Source of the DNA: an uncultured Burkholderiales bacterium
GTDB taxonomy: Bacteria; Pseudomonadota; Gammaproteobacteria; Burkholderiales; Burkholderiaceae_C
Length of the DNA: 38,403 nucleotides
Reading direction: 5' to 3'
Assembly: GCA_937927685.1 (NCBI GenBank)
Contig: CALBSC010000017.1
Location: forward strand, 1 to 38,403
Shown: piece by piece, positions 33,575 through 38,403 of the stretch
How the letters are laid out: each line of letters opens with the position of its first letter
How positions within the stretch are numbered: the first letter of the stretch is position 1
Notes under the pieces: generated by a model
What the model saw: the letters and a program-made list of their open reading frames with translations, nothing else
Database searches by the model: none
What the model was told of the DNA's origin: nothing
Position numbers and translations under genes: made by a program

Positions 33575-34765
33575 ATGCTGATCCTGGCCTTGCCCCTGCA
33601 CCCCAGCGCCGACGCGCGGCGGGTGTCGTTCGTGCACAGCCTGGATGGCGTCTCGGTTGTGCGCAGTGGTCAGGCCGCCCCGCAGGAGCTCCCCCCGGCC
33701 ACGGGCGAGGTGGTGGCGGTGGTGCCCTGGCAGCGGCTGTCCTGGCATGCGGTCACCCTGCCGCCTCAGTCGGCCCCGCGGCTGGGTGCTGTGCTGCAAG
33801 GCCTGCTGGAGGAACAACTGCTGGACGACCCGGCACAACTGCACCTGGCCGTGGCCCCTCAGGCCCCGACCCGAAGCGGCGGCGCAACGCTGGTGGCCGC
33901 GTGTTCGCGCGACTGGCTGCAACACGCCCTGGCGCCGCTGGAAGCCGCCGGCCTGCGCGTGCAGCGCCTGGTGCCCGAATATTCGCCCACATCAGCCCCC
34001 GAATCCGTGCTCCACCTGGTGCCGCACGATGGCCAGGCGCTGGGTTTGCTGCGACACGCCCAGGGAGTCACCCCGATTCCCCAGGCCACCCGTTCTGCCT
34101 GGTCGGGCGCGTTGGCCGAAGTCAGCGTCTGCTGGTGCGAGCCCGGCGTCGCCCAACAAGCCGCCGACTGGTCCACCCGGGAGGCGGGCTTGCAACCGGC
34201 GACCCAACGCTGGCTCCAGGCCGTGCGGTCCGACTGGAACCTGGCGCAAGGTGAATGGGGCCAGTCGCGCGCCCAGCGCAGTGGCCGCTGGTTGCAACAG
34301 GCCTGGCACACGCTGCGCCACGCCCCGGACTGGCGTGCCGTGCGCTGGGGCCTGGGCCTGCTGCTGGGTGCCCAGATCGTCGGGCTGAATGCCTGGGCCT
34401 GGCGCGAAGAAGCCCTGTTGCAGGACCAACAGCAACGCCAGCAACGCGTGCTGACCGACACCTTTCCGCACGTGCGCGTGGTGATCGACCCCGCGCTGCA
34501 AATGCGTCGCGAGGTCGAGGCCTTGCGTCAGGCCACGGGCGCCCCGTCGCCACAAGACGCCGATGTGATGCTGGCCCGCTTGTCCGAGGCCCTGCCGGCC
34601 CAGGCCTCGGTCCGGCAGCTGAGCTTCAGCCCCGGCGAGCTGCGCTGGCAGGCCACCGGTGTGGCAGAGCCAGACGCCGCCGCCCGTGAACGCTTGCAAG
34701 CCCAAGGGTACCGGCTCAGCCAGCAAGGGGACGACACCCGCTTGCGGTGGGAGGGCGTGCGATGA
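33575..34765 (+). CDS. gspL: GspL, inner-membrane platform protein
   Basis: GspL links the GspE ATPase to the membrane and to GspM. The 396-residue product begins MLILALPLHPSADARRVSF and has the actin-like cytoplasmic domain, a membrane segment near 265-285 (RWGLGLLLGAQIVGLNAWAW) and a periplasmic ferredoxin-like domain ending LSFSPGELRWQATGV. ATG 33575, 7 bases after the gspK stop, fits better than the in-frame upstream start. Its stop overlaps the gspM start (ATGA). Confidence 0.9.
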   Translation: MLILALPLHPSADARRVSFVHSLDGVSVVRSGQAAPQELPPATGEVVAVVPWQRLSWHAVTLPPQSAPRLGAVLQGLLEEQLLDDPAQLHLAVAPQAPTRSGGATLVAACSRDWLQHALAPLEAAGLRVQRLVPEYSPTSAPESVLHLVPHDGQALGLLRHAQGVTPIPQATRSAWSGALAEVSVCWCEPGVAQQAADWSTREAGLQPATQRWLQAVRSDWNLAQGEWGQSRAQRSGRWLQQAWHTLRHAPDWRAVRWGLGLLLGAQIVGLNAWAWREEALLQDQQQRQQRVLTDTFPHVRVVIDPALQMRREVEALRQATGAPSPQDADVMLARLSEALPAQASVRQLSFSPGELRWQATGVAEPDAAARERLQAQGYRLSQQGDDTRLRWEGVR

Positions 34766-35373
34766 GCCGCTTGAACCTCCCGCACTGGCAGGCCCGCTGG
34801 GCACAACTCTCGGACCGGGAACGCACCTGGGTGCGCGTGGCCGCCAGCGTGTTGGCGCTGGCGCTGCTGTGGCAGGTCGGCCTCGCCCCGGCGCTTGGCG
34901 TGTGGCAGCACAGCCCCGACCGCCGTGCCCAACTCGACCGTCAACAAGCCGAGTTGGCGACCCTGCAGGCGCAAGTGCGCAGCCTGCAAGCGCAACCCAC
35001 GCTGTCGCGCCAGGAGGCCCAGCAATCGCTGGCACAACTCACCCGTGACTTGCTGCCCGGTGCCCAACTGTCAGGCCAGGGTGATTCACAACGGGTAGTG
35101 CTCAAAAACGTGTCGGGCACCAGCCTGGCTCAGTGGCTGAGTGCCATTCGCCAGTCGGCCCGGACCACCGTCATCGCCATGCAGTTGCAGCGCAGCACTG
35201 GCAACCCCACCATCGCGGCAAATGCGGCAAATGCGGCAAGTACGGCAAGCGCGACAAGTGCAGCAAGTGCGGCAAGTGCAATCAGCCCGACCAGTCCGGA
35301 CCATTCAGCACAGTGGGATGGCCAGATCACCGTGCAATTGCCGGCGCCCTCCGCCTTGCGAGGAGCCCCCTGA
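34762..35373 (+). CDS. gspM: GspM, inner-membrane platform protein
   Basis: GspM stabilises GspL. The 203-residue product MSRLNLPHWQARWAQLSDRERTWV has one membrane segment (about 29-50, VAASVLALALLWQVGLAPAL), a coiled coil (RAQLDRQQAELATLQAQVRSLQA) and a short periplasmic domain (SGQGDSQRVVLKNVSGTSLAQWL). Its C-terminal part contains a run of AAN/AAS tripeptides encoded by 9-bp tandem repeats (35215-35277). Start coupled to gspL by ATGA. Confidence 0.9.
   Translation: MSRLNLPHWQARWAQLSDRERTWVRVAASVLALALLWQVGLAPALGVWQHSPDRRAQLDRQQAELATLQAQVRSLQAQPTLSRQEAQQSLAQLTRDLLPGAQLSGQGDSQRVVLKNVSGTSLAQWLSAIRQSARTTVIAMQLQRSTGNPTIAANAANAASTASATSAASAASAISPTSPDHSAQWDGQITVQLPAPSALRGAP
35215..35277 (+). repeat. 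9-bp tandem repeats inside gspM
   Basis: Seven consecutive 9-base units of the form GCGGCAAGT or GCGGCAAAT with small changes encode AANAANAASTASATSAASAAS. The unit is a multiple of three, so gain or loss of copies keeps the frame and varies the length of an Ala/Ser/Asn linker in GspM. Confidence 0.88.
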
Positions 35374-35374
35374 C

Positions 35375-36154
35375 ATGATGCAGCGCTGGGCTCTGGGAGG
35401 CACACTCGCCGGCGCATTGGCCGCAGGGGTGGCCTGCGCGCCGGCCGCGTGGCTGACCCACCAGGTGGAGCACCTCAGCCAGCAACGGGTGGTGTTGCAG
35501 GCGGTGCGGGGCACCGTGTGGTCGGGCTCGGCCCAGTTGGTGTTGAGCGCTGGCGTGGGCAGCCAACAAGCCGTGGCCCTGCCGGACCGGCTGTCCTGGC
35601 GCCTGAGCCCCCGCCTGCTGCCGCGCCCGTCCCTGGAGATCACCCTGTCGCTCCCGTGCTGCACCCCCACCCCGCTCAGCCTGCAGGCCCAGGCCGACTG
35701 GGGAGGGACCCGTGTGCGCGTGCTCGACCAGCAGTCCACCTGGCCCGCGGCAGCCCTTGCAGGCTTGGGCACCCCCTGGAACACCGTGCAGGCGCAAGGG
35801 CAACTGCAACTGGAAACCCGCGCCCTGGACATCCGCTGGGCCGAGCAGCGTCTGCAGGTGGCGGGGCAAGCCACCCTGAGCCTCATCAACCTGTCGTCGC
35901 GCCTGTCCACGGTGCGCCCCATGGGCAGTTACCGCCTGCAGCTGCAGGGCAGCCAGGGCACCACCCCGATGCAGGTGCAACTCGACACCCTGAGCGGTCA
36001 ACTCCAACTGCAAGGACGCGGTGAATGGATCGGTGAACGCTGGCGCTTCGACGGTGAAGCCAGCGCAGACCCGGCCGTCGAGGCGGCCTTCTCCAATTTG
36101 CTCAATGTCCTGGGCCGGCGCCAAGGCAACAAAGCGCAACTGACAATGGGATAA
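35375..36154 (+). CDS. gspN: GspN, T2SS protein
   Basis: The 259-residue product has an N-terminal membrane anchor or signal (MMQRWALGGTLAGALAAGVACAPAAWLTH) and the GspN pattern VWSGSAQL..., then SLINLSSRLSTVRPMGSYRLQLQG and a final FDGEASADPAVEAAFSNLLNVLGRRQGNKAQLTMG. AGGAG nine bases upstream of ATG 35375 decides the start; the longer upstream frame is an artefact crossing the gspM repeats. It follows gspM by one base and precedes gspD by two. Confidence 0.9.
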   Translation: MMQRWALGGTLAGALAAGVACAPAAWLTHQVEHLSQQRVVLQAVRGTVWSGSAQLVLSAGVGSQQAVALPDRLSWRLSPRLLPRPSLEITLSLPCCTPTPLSLQAQADWGGTRVRVLDQQSTWPAAALAGLGTPWNTVQAQGQLQLETRALDIRWAEQRLQVAGQATLSLINLSSRLSTVRPMGSYRLQLQGSQGTTPMQVQLDTLSGQLQLQGRGEWIGERWRFDGEASADPAVEAAFSNLLNVLGRRQGNKAQLTMG

Positions 36155-36156
36155 CC

Positions 36157-38367
36157 ATGCGCCATCGATTTCTGACCTCTGTTTCCTCGGGCTCGGGCAC
36201 CCGCTTGAACCTGTCCCTGCTCAGCCTGTGCGCCGCCCTGTGGCTGGTGCCCGCCTTGGCGGTCGCGCAAAAACCCGGCGAGCCCGTCACGCTGAATTTC
36301 GTCAACGCCGACATCGAGGCGGTGGCGCGCACCCTGGCCTCCCTGACCGGCCGACAACTGGTGGTGGACCCGCGCGTCAAAGGCACGCTGACCCTGAGCA
36401 CCGACAAGCCCGTACCCCCCACCGTGGCCTGGAACCAGTTCCTGGCCGCCTTGCGTCTGCAGTCCTTCAGCGTGGTGGAAGCCAACGGCCTGCACAAGAT
36501 CGTGCCGGAGGCGGACGCCAAGTTGCAGGCTGGCCCGGTGGTGGCCACGCCAGCCACCCCCGGCGGCGGACAAATCCAGACACAGATCTTCCGCCTCCAG
36601 CATGAAAACGCCAACAACCTGGTGGCCGTGCTGCGACCGCTCATCAGCCCCAACAACACCATCAACGTCACGCCCGGCACCAACGCCCTGGTCATCACCG
36701 ACTACGCAGACAACCTGCAGCGTCTGGGGCGCATCATCTCCACCCTGGACTTGCCCACCGCCACCGATGTCGAGGTCATCGGCCTCAAGTACGCGATTGC
36801 CCTGGACCTGGCCCCGCTGCTGCAGCGCCTGATCGAATCGGGCAATGCATCGCTCCCCGTGGCCGCCGCCACCGGGGCACCGGCCACCCCTGACAACCAA
36901 TACAAAACCACGATCATTCCGGAAGTGCGGACTAACTCCCTGATCCTGCGCGCGGCCAATCCGGCGCGTCTGGCCCAGGCCCGCACCCTGATCGAGAAGC
37001 TCGACCAACCCGGCTCCGTCGCCGCCAGCGGCAACCTGCACGTGGTGTATCTGAAGAACGCAGACGCGACCCGGCTGGCCAACACCTTGCGAGCGGCCAT
37101 GCAGGGACAAGCCGGAACGATGACGCCCGGCGCCAACCTGGGTGGCACCGCGCCCCTGTCGACTTCCGCCGGTTTGACAGGGACCGCTGCCCCCGGCGTC
37201 GGAGCCGGCATGGGCGCAGGCCTGGGTTCCGGCTCCAGCACCAACCTCACCACCACCGGCGGTCAGATCCAGGCCGACACCGCCACCAACTCGCTCATCA
37301 TCACGGCGCCTGAGCCGCAATACCGACAGCTGCGCGCCGTGATCGATCAGCTCGATGGCCGCCGCGCCCAGGTGCTGGTGGAGAGCCTGATTGCTGAAGT
37401 GGACGCCAACAAGGCGGCGCAATTCGGCATCCAGTGGCAAAACGTCATGGGCCAAAAGGGCGGCAGCGTGGGCATCCTGGGCACCAACTTTGGCAGCGAC
37501 GGCAACAACCTGCTGAACCTGGCCATCAAGGGCGGCAGCGGGGCCGTGGTGCCCGGCGCAGGCCTGAACGTGGCCACGGCCAGCCAGGTCAATGGCGTGT
37601 ATGTGCTCAATTCGCTGGCCAATTTTTTGCAGACCAACGCCGACAGCAACATCCTCTCGACGCCCACCTTGCTCACGCTGGACAACGAGGAAGCCAAGAT
37701 CGTGGTGGGCCAGAACGTGCCCTTCGTGACCGGCCAGTACACCAACAACAACACGGTGAATGGTGCGGTCAATCCGTTCCAGACCATCGAGCGCCGCGAT
37801 GTGGGCCTGACCCTGCGGGTGAAGCCCCAGATCAGCGAGACGGGCAATGTCAAGCTCACCATCTACCAGGAGGTGTCGAGTGTGGTCAACAACTCGGTGG
37901 GCTCCACCACCGGGCTCATCACCAACAAGCGCTCGATCGAATCCAATGTGCTGGTGCAGGATGGCTCCATCGTCGTGCTGGGCGGATTGCTGGCCGATGA
38001 ATACGCCAACAACGGCGCAGGCGTGCCGTGGCTGAGCAACATCCCCTGGCTGGGAGCGCTGTTTCGCAACGAGTCGCGCGAGCGCAAGAAAACCAACCTG
38101 ATGGTGTTCCTGCGTCCGGTGGTGCTGCGTGACGGCGATGCCACCGAGGCCCTGTCCACCCAGCGCTACCAGCAGATGCTGGGGGCGCAACAAGGCACGC
38201 ATCAGTCCGCCACCCCGGTGCTGCCTGTGTCCAACACCATGACCCTGCCCCCTTTGCCATCGCGTGCGCCGGCGAGCCCGACATCAGCGCCTGGCGCAGC
38301 CGCGCCGGCAGCCAGCGCTGCGCCGTCCACCTCCGCCCCGACCGCGTCGTCCGCACCGGCCCGCTGA
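36157..38367 (+). CDS. gspD: GspD, outer-membrane secretin
   Basis: GspD forms the outer-membrane channel. The 736-residue protein has a signal sequence (to about 37, LAVAQ), N0 (VTLNFVNADIEAVARTLASLTGRQLVVDP), N1-N3 repeats (YADNLQRLGRIISTLDLP; RTNSLILRAANPARLAQARTLIEKLD) and the secretin core (VLVESLIAEVDANKAAQFGIQW; VPFVTGQYTNNN; VGLTLRVKPQISETGNVKL; GGLLADEYANNGAGVPWLSNIPWLGALFRNESRERKKTNLMVFLRP). N3 contains a Gly/Thr-rich insert at about 325-367. The tail after the last strand is Pro/Ala/Ser-rich, where a pilotin-binding S-domain would be expected. The start MRHRFLTS at 36157 follows the gspN stop by two bases. Confidence 0.96.
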   Translation: MRHRFLTSVSSGSGTRLNLSLLSLCAALWLVPALAVAQKPGEPVTLNFVNADIEAVARTLASLTGRQLVVDPRVKGTLTLSTDKPVPPTVAWNQFLAALRLQSFSVVEANGLHKIVPEADAKLQAGPVVATPATPGGGQIQTQIFRLQHENANNLVAVLRPLISPNNTINVTPGTNALVITDYADNLQRLGRIISTLDLPTATDVEVIGLKYAIALDLAPLLQRLIESGNASLPVAAATGAPATPDNQYKTTIIPEVRTNSLILRAANPARLAQARTLIEKLDQPGSVAASGNLHVVYLKNADATRLANTLRAAMQGQAGTMTPGANLGGTAPLSTSAGLTGTAAPGVGAGMGAGLGSGSSTNLTTTGGQIQADTATNSLIITAPEPQYRQLRAVIDQLDGRRAQVLVESLIAEVDANKAAQFGIQWQNVMGQKGGSVGILGTNFGSDGNNLLNLAIKGGSGAVVPGAGLNVATASQVNGVYVLNSLANFLQTNADSNILSTPTLLTLDNEEAKIVVGQNVPFVTGQYTNNNTVNGAVNPFQTIERRDVGLTLRVKPQISETGNVKLTIYQEVSSVVNNSVGSTTGLITNKRSIESNVLVQDGSIVVLGGLLADEYANNGAGVPWLSNIPWLGALFRNESRERKKTNLMVFLRPVVLRDGDATEALSTQRYQQMLGAQQGTHQSATPVLPVSNTMTLPPLPSRAPASPTSAPGAAAPAASAAPSTSAPTASSAPAR

Positions 38368-38369
38368 TC

Positions 38370-38403
38370 ATGCGCCACCCCCTGCCCTACGCCTTTGCCC
38401 GCA
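38370..38403 (+). CDS. gspE: GspE, start of the T2SS ATPase gene (truncated by window)
   Basis: Eleven codons, MRHPLPYAFAR, remain before the window ends. LPYAFAR is the usual beginning of beta-proteobacterial GspE, the cytoplasmic ATPase that powers the pseudopilus. The ATG is two bases after the gspD stop, so it continues the operon. Identity rests on the short match and the position. Confidence 0.7.
   Translation, partial: MRHPLPYAFAR

Overview
The window looks like a chromosomal segment from a beta-proteobacterium of the Burkholderiales, most likely Comamonadaceae. This is inferred from high-GC housekeeping DNA, the neighbour sets mraZ-rsmH, dapF-DUF484-xerC and pyrC-DUF3025, Burkholderiales-type trimeric porins, and a type II secretion (T2SS) cluster with a short GspC. 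No taxonomic search was run.

Layout. 1-1140: start of the dcw (division and cell wall) cluster on the minus strand, with mraZ, the first two thirds of rsmH and a four-box MraZ operator. 1380-8134, minus strand: a DksA-type regulator fused to a very long Lys/Ala/Pro-rich tail, a His-rich COG0523 GTPase, rlmI, xerC, a DUF484 gene and dapF. 8309-12862: a CMD-family protein, a Nudix/metallo-beta-lactamase fusion, RNase P RNA (rnpB, minus strand) and a COG2509 FAD enzyme. 12882-17554: htpX, a DUF3025 gene, pyrC, a LysR regulator and queC. 17610-26518: an envelope-protein region of different character, with a small beta-barrel, a lone tyrosine recombinase, a porin without a start codon, two NHL-repeat lipoproteins, another barrel and an intact porin. 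26857-29906: coq7, an OsmC gene, a candidate small RNA or leader, and ilvA. 29914-38403: gspC, and divergently gspG-H-I-J-K-L-M-N-D and the first codons of gspE.

The most interesting part is 18362-26518. The porin at 19781-21172 has a long undamaged reading frame with codon choice typical of a highly expressed gene, but its first codons are gone. Homology to the other porin starts abruptly at the seventh codon, next to a tyrosine recombinase gene. The intact porin at 25046-26518 lies in the opposite orientation and has its own start codon and ribosome binding site. Inversion of the segment between the two matching points (about 19781 and 26500) would join the first six codons of the active porin in frame to the silent one and rebuild a normal signal peptide, while silencing the other. 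I therefore propose an invertible porin-switching locus. This is inference; a fixed truncation is the main alternative.

Gene cooperation. gspC, G-N, D and E encode inner-membrane, pseudopilus, secretin and ATPase parts of one T2SS. The porins, the 292-residue barrel and the NHL lipoproteins are predicted envelope or surface proteins. dapF, mraZ and rsmH relate to the cell wall and division, xerC to chromosome dimer resolution, and pyrC, ilvA, queC and coq7 to core biosynthesis.
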